In this document: positions 49,513-55,919 of the stretch, in pieces | Layout of the letters: every line of letters starts with the position of its first letter | Position numbering within the stretch: position 1 is the stretch's first letter | Assembly: GCF_006874475.1 (NCBI RefSeq) | Contig: NZ_VIRM01000061.1 | Span: 1 to 55,919, forward strand | Origin: Microbispora hainanensis | GTDB lineage: Bacteria; Actinomycetota; Actinomycetes; Streptosporangiales; Streptosporangiaceae | Direction: 5' to 3' | DNA: 55,919 nt | The notes under the pieces: generated by a model | Seen by the model: only the letters and a program-made list of their open reading frames with translations | Database searches by the model: none | What the model was told of the DNA's origin: nothing | Translations under genes and position numbers: made by a program

Positions 49513-50685
49513 GTGCTCAGCCCTCACGGACATCGCCCGGGACAGCGTCCCGTGCACGCTCTCGTCCTGCCGCCGGGGCCCGCGCTGTCCGAGGCCGTAC
49601 GGCAGGCCCTGACGGGCGACGGGCCGGCCGTGCTGCCGCTGTCGCCCGACCTCCCGCGGCCCGCGATGGAGGCGACGCTCGCCGCGCTGCGCCCCACCCA
49701 CGTCGTCACAACCGACGGCGTGCGGCGGGAGCCGGACGGCGAGCCGTCCGACGCCGCGCTGATCATCGCGACCTCCGGCTCGACCGGTACGCCGAAGGGA
49801 GTGGAGCTGACGGCCGAGGCGCTGCTCGCCTCGGCCCGCGCCTCGCTGGCCAGGCTCGGCGCCCGCGACGGCGACCGCTGGCTGTGCTGCCTGCCGCCGT
49901 CGCACATCTCGGGCGCGCAGGTGCTCATCAGGTCGCTGCTGTGCGGCACCGAGCCGATCATCCATGCGCGCTTCTCCCCCGCCGACGTCGCCGCGAGCGG
50001 CGCCGACCACGTCTCGCTGGTGCCCACCCAGCTGCGGCGCATGCTCGACGCGGGGGCCGGCGTCGCGGCCTTCGGCACGATCCTGCTCGGCGGGGCCGCC
50101 GCTCCCGCGGGCCTGCTCGCCGAGGCCCGCGCGGCGGGGGCCAGGATCGTCACCACGTACGGCTCCAGCGAGACGAGCGGCGGGTGCGTGTACGACGGCG
50201 TGCCGCTCGACGGCGTCGAGGTCAAGATCGGCGGCGACGGGCGGGTGCGGATCGCGGGTCCTGTGCTGTTCTCGGGCTACCGGCTGCGCGAGGAGCGGCC
50301 GTTCGAGGGCGGGTGGTTCGTCACCTCCGACCTGGGCTCCATCGAGGACGGGCGGCTCACCGTGCTGGGCCGGGCCGACGACGTGATCAACACCGGGGGC
50401 CGCAAGGTCGTGGCCGGCGCGGTCGCCGAGATCCTGGCCGGGCACCCGGCCGTACGCGACGTCGTGGTGGTCGGCAGGCCCGACCCCGAGTGGGGCGAGA
50501 TCGTGGTCGCCGTCGTGGTCCCCCGGGAGGCCGGCGAGGTCACGCTCGGCGGGCTGCGGGACTTCGCCAAGGAGCGGCTGCCCGCCTACGCCGCGCCGCG
50601 CGCCGTCGAGTTGGTGTCCCAGATCCCGCTCCTGCCCAACGGCAAACCCGATATGGTCGCACTCAAGAACCGGAACCGCGGATGA
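49513..50685 (+). CDS. menE: o-succinylbenzoate-CoA ligase
   Basis: A 390-residue adenylate-forming enzyme that activates o-succinylbenzoate with ATP and CoA. The P-loop A3 motif is IIATSGSTGTPKGVEL, A5 is TTYGSSETSGGC, A7 is FVTSDLGSIEDGRLTVLGRADD and A10 is PLLPNGKPD. It is the short actinomycete MenE. TAACCT (49500-49505) lies 7 nt before the GTG (leaderless). Divergent from menB across 101 bp. Confidence 0.95.
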   Translation: MLSPHGHRPGQRPVHALVLPPGPALSEAVRQALTGDGPAVLPLSPDLPRPAMEATLAALRPTHVVTTDGVRREPDGEPSDAALIIATSGSTGTPKGVELTAEALLASARASLARLGARDGDRWLCCLPPSHISGAQVLIRSLLCGTEPIIHARFSPADVAASGADHVSLVPTQLRRMLDAGAGVAAFGTILLGGAAAPAGLLAEARAAGARIVTTYGSSETSGGCVYDGVPLDGVEVKIGGDGRVRIAGPVLFSGYRLREERPFEGGWFVTSDLGSIEDGRLTVLGRADDVINTGGRKVVAGAVAEILAGHPAVRDVVVVGRPDPEWGEIVVAVVVPREAGEVTLGGLRDFAKERLPAYAAPRAVELVSQIPLLPNGKPDMVALKNRNRG

Positions 50686-50725
50686 CCTTCGTGCGTCTGT
50701 AAGAGCAGGGGGAAGGGGACGCCGC

Positions 50726-51103
50726 ATGCAACCGATCCGCCTCACGCCGGCCCAGAAGATGATGGCCTCCGCCGTGCTCGTCGGCGTCGTCATCGTGGGC
50801 GGAGCGTCGGTCACGGCCGCCGCCTTCGCCGGCCGCCTGGACGACGTCGCGAAGGCGGGCGACGCCCCCGCCGCCAAGCTCGGGCCGGGCGGTCACCGGG
50901 GAACGGTCGAGGTCTCCCCCGACGCTCCCGCCCAGGGCGACCTCACCAGGGCACAGGCCACTCCCGAGGTCGACCCCGACGTGGTGCTGAAGGAGCTCAC
51001 CGACGACCCGGACGGGGTCGCCGACTATTGGACGCAGGAACGCATCCAGGGCGCGAACCCCATGCCGATGCCCCAGGTCAGCATCAGCATCATCCCCGAC
51101 TGA
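50726..51103 (+). CDS. membrane-anchored hypothetical protein
   Basis: A 125-residue protein with a single N-terminal membrane helix (residues 11-34) and an extracytoplasmic part rich in Asp, Pro and Gln. No family recognised. A GGGGGAAGGGGA site precedes the ATG. The position just after menE and before the sigma factor gene gives no functional hint. Confidence 0.6.
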   Translation: MQPIRLTPAQKMMASAVLVGVVIVGGASVTAAAFAGRLDDVAKAGDAPAAKLGPGGHRGTVEVSPDAPAQGDLTRAQATPEVDPDVVLKELTDDPDGVADYWTQERIQGANPMPMPQVSISIIPD

Positions 51104-51270
51104 CCGGCCCGCCCGGGGCGGGTGTGTCAGTCTCCCCCGCGCGGCGAGGGAACAAACCAGGCGCGAGAGCGTTATTGATACTGGTGCGCTGAGCGGCCGG
51201 ACGCCGCGGCCCCGATCGCAAGCATCAAGACCTCGATCATCCACGAACTCCGCAAGGAGGAGGTGTCCTC

Positions 51271-52614
51271 ATGCCCCGGACCGCCGTGGCGGACTCGCCC
51301 GAGCGCGAGGTGACCCCGACGACGCTCGACCTGCTCTTGGAGCGAGGCCGTGCGCAGGGCCGCCTTTCCCTGTCGGAGCTGCGCGAGGCCTTCGCTAAGG
51401 CCGGCGTCAGCCCCGCCGAGGGCCGCTCGATCCTGCGCGAGCTCACCGAGGCGGGCGTGAACCTGGCCTCCGACAACGCCGCGGAGAGCGAGCCGGGCGA
51501 GAAGACCGAGGCCGCCCCCGCCAAGGCGCCGGCCAGGAAGTCCCGCCGGGCCGCCCAGGCCGCGGCGCAGGCCAAGAGCGCCGCGAAGAAGACGGCCAAG
51601 ACCGCCGACGAGGAGCCGTACGACGAGGAGCTCCAGGCCGACGAGGCCGAGGTGGAGGACAGCGGGACGCTCGACCTCGACGACACCTCCTCGGTCATGG
51701 GCGACTCGGTCCACACCTACCTGAAGTCCATCGGCCGCCGCACGCTGCTCACCGCCGCCCAGGAGGTGGAGCTGGCCAAGCGCATCGAGGCCGGGCTGTA
51801 CGCCGAGTACAAGCTGGAGACCGCGCTCGAGAGCGGCGAGCACCTGCCCCCGCACGTACGCGAGGACCTGGAGTGGGTCATCGAGGACGGCAGGCGGGCC
51901 AAGGACCACATGCTGGAGGCCAACCTCCGCCTGGTCGTCTCCGTGGCCAAGAAGTACACCGACCGCGGCATGGCCCTGCTCGACGTCGTGCAGGAGGGCA
52001 ACCTCGGCCTGATCCGCGCCGTCGAGAAGTTCGACTACACCAAGGGCTACAAGTTCTCGACGTACGCCATGTGGTGGATCCGGCAGGCCATCCAGCGCGG
52101 CTTCGCCGACTCCGCCCGCACGATCCGGCTGCCCGTCCACGTGCTGGAGATGCTGTCGAAGCTGTCGCGCGTCGAGCGTGACATGCACCAGCGGCTCGGC
52201 CGGGAGCCCACGCCGGAGGAGCTGGCCGTCGAGCTGGACAAGACCCCGGACCAGATCGAGGAGCTGCTGCGCACCAGCCGGCAGCCGATCAGCCTCGACT
52301 CGACCATCGGCGAGGACGGCGAGACCAGGATCGGCGACCTCATCGAGGACGTCGACTCGCCCGAGGCGTCCGAGGTCGTCGACCGGCAACTGCTGGCCGA
52401 GCAGCTCAAGGGCGTGCTCAGCAACCTGTCGCCGCGCGAGGCCAAGATCATGAGCCTCCGCTTCGGCCTGGCCGACGGCAAGCCGCACACGCTGGACGAG
52501 ATAGGCAAGCACCTGGGCCTGACCCGGGAGCGGATCCGCCAGCTGGAGAAGGAGTCGCTGTCCAAGCTGCGCCACCCGAGCAACACCCGCCCGCTGCTCG
52601 ACTGGGCGAGCTGA
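51271..52614 (+). CDS. RNA polymerase sigma factor, RpoD/HrdB-like (group 1/2)
   Basis: A 447-residue sigma-70 factor. A region 1.1-like domain (residues 15-70) and an Ala/Lys/Glu-rich linker precede region 2 (YLKSIGRRTLLTAAQEVELAKRIEAG, then FSTYAMWWIRQAIQR, the -10 melting helix), region 3 and region 4 (TLDEIGKHLGLTRERIRQLEKESLSKLRHP). The ending PLLDWAS differs from the RDYLD of the principal HrdB, so it is probably a second principal-like factor. AAGGAGGAGG precedes the ATG. Confidence 0.92.
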   Translation: MPRTAVADSPEREVTPTTLDLLLERGRAQGRLSLSELREAFAKAGVSPAEGRSILRELTEAGVNLASDNAAESEPGEKTEAAPAKAPARKSRRAAQAAAQAKSAAKKTAKTADEEPYDEELQADEAEVEDSGTLDLDDTSSVMGDSVHTYLKSIGRRTLLTAAQEVELAKRIEAGLYAEYKLETALESGEHLPPHVREDLEWVIEDGRRAKDHMLEANLRLVVSVAKKYTDRGMALLDVVQEGNLGLIRAVEKFDYTKGYKFSTYAMWWIRQAIQRGFADSARTIRLPVHVLEMLSKLSRVERDMHQRLGREPTPEELAVELDKTPDQIEELLRTSRQPISLDSTIGEDGETRIGDLIEDVDSPEASEVVDRQLLAEQLKGVLSNLSPREAKIMSLRFGLADGKPHTLDEIGKHLGLTRERIRQLEKESLSKLRHPSNTRPLLDWAS

Positions 52615-52624
52615 TCCCGTCGCA

Positions 52625-52661
52625 CGTACGGCCCGCATCCCTCCGGGGTGCGGGCCGTACG
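52625..52661 (+). terminator. terminator after the sigma factor gene
   Basis: CGTACGGCCCGCA (52625-52637) and TGCGGGCCGTACG (52649-52661), perfect 13-bp arms with an 11-nt loop, starting 10 bp past the stop. A GCTGTCTGT stretch follows. The next gene is convergent. Confidence 0.8.
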
Positions 52662-52672
52662 GCTGTCTGTGC

Positions 52673-53125
52673 TCAGCGACCGGCGGCGGCCAGGCCCTTG
52701 CGCACGTCGCGCGGGGTCAGGCGGGCGGGGTCGCCGGTCTTGGAGGCGCGGGGCACCCGCGGGATGCCGCTGAGGCGGTGCGCCTCGCGCAGCGTGCGCA
52801 GGCGGTTCACCTCGTCGGTCCACAGCGCACCCTGGGGGGTGGCCTTCGCCTTGCGCCGGGCGATCCTGCTGTCGTAGGCCTTCACCCCGAGGGTGGCGCG
52901 CTGGCCCGCCTCCGCGGCGCGCAGCCCCTCGGTCAGGGCGGCGTCGAGGCTCAGGGCCGCCTCACGGAGCTCGGGGAGCGGCACGCCCGCCGCCTTCGCC
53001 TCCTGGAACCGCCGCTGCGCCACCCGGACCTTCTCCAGCACCTGGTCGAAGTCCTTCCGGATCTCCAGATCCGCGTGGTAGCGGACCTCCGCCTCCCGGC
53101 TCACCCGCGGACGGAAAAACGCCAT
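52673..53125 (-). CDS. hypothetical protein, charged coiled-coil type
   Basis: A 150-residue soluble, highly charged protein. Residues 15-95 are almost all helix with heptad-like spacing (DLEIRKDFDQVLEKVRVAQRRFQEA in outline), followed by a basic C-terminal tail ending TPRDVRKGLAAAGR. No family recognised. The ATG at 53125 has AAGGGG upstream. It is divergent from the TetR gene; the 14-bp repeats at 53145-53189 lie between them. Confidence 0.6.
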   Translation of the reverse strand: MAFFRPRVSREAEVRYHADLEIRKDFDQVLEKVRVAQRRFQEAKAAGVPLPELREAALSLDAALTEGLRAAEAGQRATLGVKAYDSRIARRKAKATPQGALWTDEVNRLRTLREAHRLSGIPRVPRASKTGDPARLTPRDVRKGLAAAGR

Positions 53126-53144
53126 CGTCAGCCCCTTCGGTATC

Positions 53145-53189
53145 GGACTCGCGCAATCGGATGTGCGCAATCGAACTCGCGTCGCAATC
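53145..53189. repeat. 14/17-bp repeats between hypothetical and TetR genes
   Basis: GGACTCGCGCAATC (53145), GGATGTGCGCAATC (53159) and GAACTCGCGTCGCAATC (53173): three units ending in GCAATC. Non-coding. May overlap the promoter of the hypothetical gene. Confidence 0.65.
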
Positions 53190-53240
53190 GGTAGCGTACG
53201 CGCTCCGCGCGGGGGCCCGCACCGCAGGGTGCGCCGCCCT

Positions 53241-53251
53241 TTACGAAGTAA
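53241..53251. promoter_or_regulatory. TTACGAAGTAA palindrome upstream of TetR gene
   Basis: TTAC-GAA-GTAA, 16 bp before the TetR start, in a position to act as its own operator. Matches TTACAAAGTAA upstream of yigZ in 10 of 11 positions. Confidence 0.45.
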
Positions 53252-53267
53252 GGACGACTGTGGCAGC

Positions 53268-53843
53268 ATGATCGCCATGCCTGCCAAGCGACCACCGGTC
53301 CCCCTGTCCCGCGAGCGGATCATCGACGCCGCCCTGCACATCGCCGACGGTCAGGGCCTGCGCCGGCTGACCATGCGCCGGCTCGGCGACGCCCTCCAGG
53401 TGGAGGCCATGGCGATCTACCACCACCTGCCGCGGGGCAAGGAGGCGCTGATGGACGCCCTCGCCGAGCACGTGACGACCGTGGAGGTCGATCCGGCCAC
53501 CGCCGCCGGCTGGCAGGACAGGGCGCGTGCCTGGGCCCGCGCGAGCCGTGCCGCGCTGCTGGAGCACCCGGGCGTGCTGTCGCTGGCGCTGACCAAGCCC
53601 CCGAAGGGGTCGGCCCTCATCGCGATCACGGAGCAGATCGAGCAGTTGCGCGAGGCGGGGGCGGGCGACCCGGCCGGGGCGGTCCGCGCGCTGCGGGCCT
53701 ACGTGTTCGGCAGCGTGGCGGTGGAGGTCCAGCAGTCGGGGTGGGCCGACCCGGACGCCGAGGTGCGCGACGCGCGCACCGCCGAGGGCGAGCGCGATTT
53801 CGAGCATGGCCTCGACGCGCTGATCGCCGGCCTCGGCGGCTGA
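53268..53843 (+). CDS. TetR family transcriptional regulator
   Basis: A 191-residue TetR protein (MPAKRPPVPLSRERIIDAALHIADGQGLRRLTMRRLGDALQVEAMAIYHHLPRGKEALMDAL in outline) with the TetR_C_1 tetracycline-repressor-type C-terminal domain, the group that often controls efflux. No transporter is adjacent. Start at 53268 or, three codons later, 53277. Confidence 0.9.
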   Translation: MIAMPAKRPPVPLSRERIIDAALHIADGQGLRRLTMRRLGDALQVEAMAIYHHLPRGKEALMDALAEHVTTVEVDPATAAGWQDRARAWARASRAALLEHPGVLSLALTKPPKGSALIAITEQIEQLREAGAGDPAGAVRALRAYVFGSVAVEVQQSGWADPDAEVRDARTAEGERDFEHGLDALIAGLGG

Positions 53844-54166
53844 GACCTGGGGTTTTCCGGACCGTCCGCATCACGCGCGCCTGATGTCCGGAATCTGTGA
53901 TCCCTCGGTTATCCGGCCGTCGGCGTGTCGAGGCCGGACCGTTGCCTCCATTGGGGCATTCTTGTGTAGTAGGTCACATCAGTGCGCGCGAGCCTGCTCG
54001 GGGGGTGGCCGGGTCCCCTGCCCGACCGGCGGAAATGCTCCGAACGGGCTATGTCGTACGATGCGGCCGAGCCGCAAACTGGTGTAGTCCAGTGTGGTGT
54101 GCGTCATACCCCACGGACGCCAGGAAGACAAAAACGAGCGAACGATAAAGACACGGAGCCCCGGCG
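53844..54166. other. intergenic, 323 bp
   Basis: No supported gene. The short open frames do not resemble proteins. An ACTGG-N6-CCAGT inverted repeat lies at 54079-54094, and an A-rich stretch (54126-54146) just before the DUF5999 gene probably contains its promoter. Confidence 0.5.
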
Positions 54167-54367
54167 ATGTGCCCTCATGAACCGGCCTGTCCCAGCGCGG
54201 ACGCGAAGGACCGAGAAGCCGCCCGCACGATAGCCTGTCACCCCGAGCAAGGCTGGAGCCTGCTCTGCAACGGCGTCGTGCTGTTCGAGGACACCGGCGA
54301 GCTGCTGCCCGACGGCGGCGTCATCGCCCCGCACCGCCCCACCGACATGGCCATCAGCGCGGCCTGA
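54167..54367 (+). CDS. DUF5999 family protein
   Basis: A 66-residue protein matching DUF5999: MCPHEPACPSADAKDREAAR then HPEQGWSLLCNGVVLFEDTGELLPDG and IAPHRP. The CxHxPxC motif at residues 2-8 and the later HPEQGWSLLC are the hallmarks. Very common in Streptomyces-type actinomycetes, function unknown; the Cys/His pattern could bind a metal. Short, but the match is strong. Confidence 0.88.
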   Translation: MCPHEPACPSADAKDREAARTIACHPEQGWSLLCNGVVLFEDTGELLPDGGVIAPHRPTDMAISAA

Positions 54368-55164
54368 AGGTCCCGTTCCCCGGAGACGCCGAGGTGATCG
54401 GCGTTCCACCCGCACCGTGATCGGCGTGGGAGACCTGGGAGACCGGGGAGACGCGGCCGACGCGGAGTGGGGGCGGCCGATGCCCTCGCTCCCACCCGTG
54501 AGGACGACGCGGGCGACCGGTGGAGTAGTTATTCCATAGTCACCGCATGGTCACCCCGCAGTCGTCAAGGAGGCGCCGCACCGCGCCCGGCCGATGCGCC
54601 ACGGCAGATCCGCCGGACCACAGCGATCCCTGCCGACGGCGGAGAAGCGGCATCGCCCGCCGCCGTCCAGTGAAAAAACGTCCGGTGAAAAGCGGCGTCC
54701 GATCACACGAGTGCGGGCCGCCCACGATGCGAAGCCGGATCGGCCGGCAGGCGCCGTTCCACTCCACCCCGGCTCGTCTTCCCGCGGCCGGAGCGCGCAA
54801 GGCGCCGACACCTACGCCGCGGCAAGCCCGCTCACATCTCCCCCGATCCGGCCCCGCCCTTACTCGCGAAACGCTCGCAATCGGGGAATGTTCGCCCGGG
54901 AGCGCCGGGCGTTCCAGACACCCCGCGCGATCGGCGACGGCGCCTGGCGCCGGCCGCGTTCCACACCGCCGTGGTCTGCGCACTCGATCCGTCTCCCGCT
55001 CAGCAGACGGGAACCCTTGCGCCCGGACGTGCTCGCACATAGCGTTCCGATGTATCGGGTCGATACATCGGAATGGCATAGTGTGCGCCCGAGGTCACGG
55101 CAGTTCCCGCCGGCCTCCGGGAGGGCTGCGCACCTGGCGGAGGCCGCGAACGAAAGGGGCCGCG
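54368..55164. other. intergenic, about 800 bp, no supported gene
   Basis: Open frames here are low-complexity Arg/Pro/Gly and match no family. Short direct repeats occur (GTGATCGGCGT twice at about 54391-54425, GGGAGAC three times at 54430-54455, and CGTCC-GTGAAAA twice at 54664-54688). AT-rich TAGTTATTCCATAG at 54526-54539 is a possible promoter. The downstream end holds the 29-bp palindrome. It may be a decayed gene. Confidence 0.4.
55045..55073. promoter_or_regulatory. 29-bp perfect palindrome upstream of methyltransferase
   Basis: TTCCGATGTATCG, GGT, CGATACATCGGAA: perfect 13-bp arms. TAGTGT (55079-55084) just downstream is a possible -10, placing the palindrome over the -35 region of the methyltransferase gene. 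A dimeric repressor or activator site is likely; the regulator is not in the window. Confidence 0.6.
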
Positions 55165-55919
55165 ATGAGGCGGACCGACTACGACAGGGAGCAATACCAG
55201 GACTACGCGCGCGGCCGGGCGCTCACCGAGCGGCAACTGCGGGCGTGGATGACCGCGTTCGGAGCTCTCCTGCCCGCGCGGCGTCCGCTGAGCGGGCTGG
55301 ACGTCGGCTCGGGGACGGGCAGGTTCACCCCCGCGCTGGCGCGAGCCTTCGGGCCGGTGACCGGCGTCGAACCGTCGGTCCGCATGCGCGAGACGGCGCA
55401 GGCGCGGTCCCGGCACCCTGACGTGCGCTATATCGCGGGCTTCGCCGAGGACATGCCGCTGCCGTCCGGCAGCGCCGACTACGCAGTGATGCTGCAGTCC
55501 TGGCACCACGTCCAGGACAAGCCGCGGGCGGCCCGGGAGCTGGCCAGGGTGCTCAGGCCCGCCGGGCGGCTGATCATGCGCTCCGGGTTCAGCGACCACA
55601 TGCCCAGGATCTGGTGGCTGGAGCACTTCCCCCGCGGCCCCGAGGTGGACGCCTCGTTGTTCCAGCCGCTGCACGAGGTGATCGAGACGTTCACGTCGGC
55701 CGGCTGGCGCGTGGCCGGCTTCGGCACGGTCACAGAGCCGTCCGCCGGGACCCTTGGTGACATGCTCGAACGGCTGCGCCTGCGCACCCATTCTGTCTTC
55801 GCGCACTTCACGCCGGACGAACTGGAGACCGGTTTCCGCCGCCTGGAGCAGGCTGTCGCCGCTGATCCCGGCGCGCCGGCGCCGCCCGATCCCGCGTCCC
55901 TGCTCACGCTCGAACGGCG
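55165..55919 (+). CDS. class I SAM-dependent methyltransferase, 3' end outside window
   Basis: At least 251 residues, open to the window edge. Motif I is GLDVGSGTGRFTPALARAFG, then the acidic VTGVEPS, motif II-like AEDMPLPSGSADYAVMLQSWHHVQDKPRAARELARVLRPAGRL in outline (UbiE/Methyltransf_11 type). The start ATG has GAAAGGGG 4 nt upstream. Likely methylates a small molecule; controlled through the upstream palindrome. The product end is unseen. Confidence 0.88.
   Translation, partial: MRRTDYDREQYQDYARGRALTERQLRAWMTAFGALLPARRPLSGLDVGSGTGRFTPALARAFGPVTGVEPSVRMRETAQARSRHPDVRYIAGFAEDMPLPSGSADYAVMLQSWHHVQDKPRAARELARVLRPAGRLIMRSGFSDHMPRIWWLEHFPRGPEVDASLFQPLHEVIETFTSAGWRVAGFGTVTEPSAGTLGDMLERLRLRTHSVFAHFTPDELETGFRRLEQAVAADPGAPAPPDPASLLTLER

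Noticed and set aside
54540..55079. 179-codon - strand frame in the gene-poor region
   Set aside because: Composition is Arg/Cys/Pro-rich, no ribosome site and no family resemblance.
1..55919. tRNA, rRNA, IS elements, CRISPR arrays or prophage
   Set aside because: No such signatures seen: no transposase or integrase motifs, no regularly spaced direct repeats of CRISPR length, no tRNA-like cloverleaf noticed by eye. A tRNAscan/Infernal run would settle it.

Overview
The window is about 56 kb of very GC-rich actinomycete chromosome. Codons are strongly G/C-ending, many genes start with GTG, and several promoters lie 6-7 nt from the start codon (leaderless transcripts). The gene content (a second HrdB/RpoD-like sigma factor, an Rv2578c-type radical SAM protein, DUF3040, DUF5999, DUF2267, ECF42 with a DGPF protein, and classical men genes) fits a Streptosporangiales-type organism, possibly Streptosporangiaceae. 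This placement is inferred from content only. I saw no rRNA, tRNA, IS element, prophage or CRISPR array.

Layout. 0-1.6 kb: a small lipoprotein, a DinB-like protein and a PLD-N membrane protein. 1.7-4.5 kb: an ectopic trpB-trpA-GntR operon behind a tandem operator. 4.5-6.8 kb: a TauE exporter and an HTH repressor, divergent from an alpha/beta hydrolase across a perfect palindrome. 6.8-9.5 kb: a PLP decarboxylase, an epimerase and an internally deleted acetyltransferase. 9.6-9.77 kb: a candidate structured small RNA with its own -10 box and terminator. 9.8-13.5 kb: DUF4865/TetR, a PlsC-type acyltransferase and a penicillin-binding protein. 13.5-16 kb: SRPBCC, DGPF protein, ECF42 sigma factor and DUF3040. 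16.1-19.6 kb: an SOS-boxed radical SAM protein ending in a clamp-binding-like peptide, a methyltransferase carrying a tandem repeat, and a glycosyltransferase behind a consensus CRP site. 19.7-32 kb: oxidoreductase/regulator pairs, an ABC-2 transporter with a DesKR-like two-component system, a VOC/CGNR pair, MFS/LysR and a DosS-like kinase. 32-36.7 kb: a BtrH-like protein, leuA with a complete leucine attenuator, a GntR regulator and a secreted SGNH hydrolase. 36.8-50.7 kb: isochorismate synthase, OSBS, menD, menB and menE (the chorismate route to menaquinone), interleaved with DUF2267, YigZ, an M19-M20-OSBS peptidase operon, SRPBCC/ArsR stress modules, DUF1203 and DedA. 50.7-55.9 kb: a membrane-anchored hypothetical, the HrdB-like sigma factor, a hypothetical/TetR pair, DUF5999, a gene-poor stretch and a truncated methyltransferase behind a 29-bp palindrome.

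The most interesting observations are the unassigned RNA at about 9607-9768, the SOS box plus clamp-like C-terminus on the radical SAM protein, the leuA attenuator with a leaderless Leu-rich leader peptide, the twin operators of the ArsR-SRPBCC operon, the peptidase/OSBS operon that suggests N-acyl-amino-acid racemization, and an unusual density of 12-24 bp tandem repeats at gene ends and in linkers.
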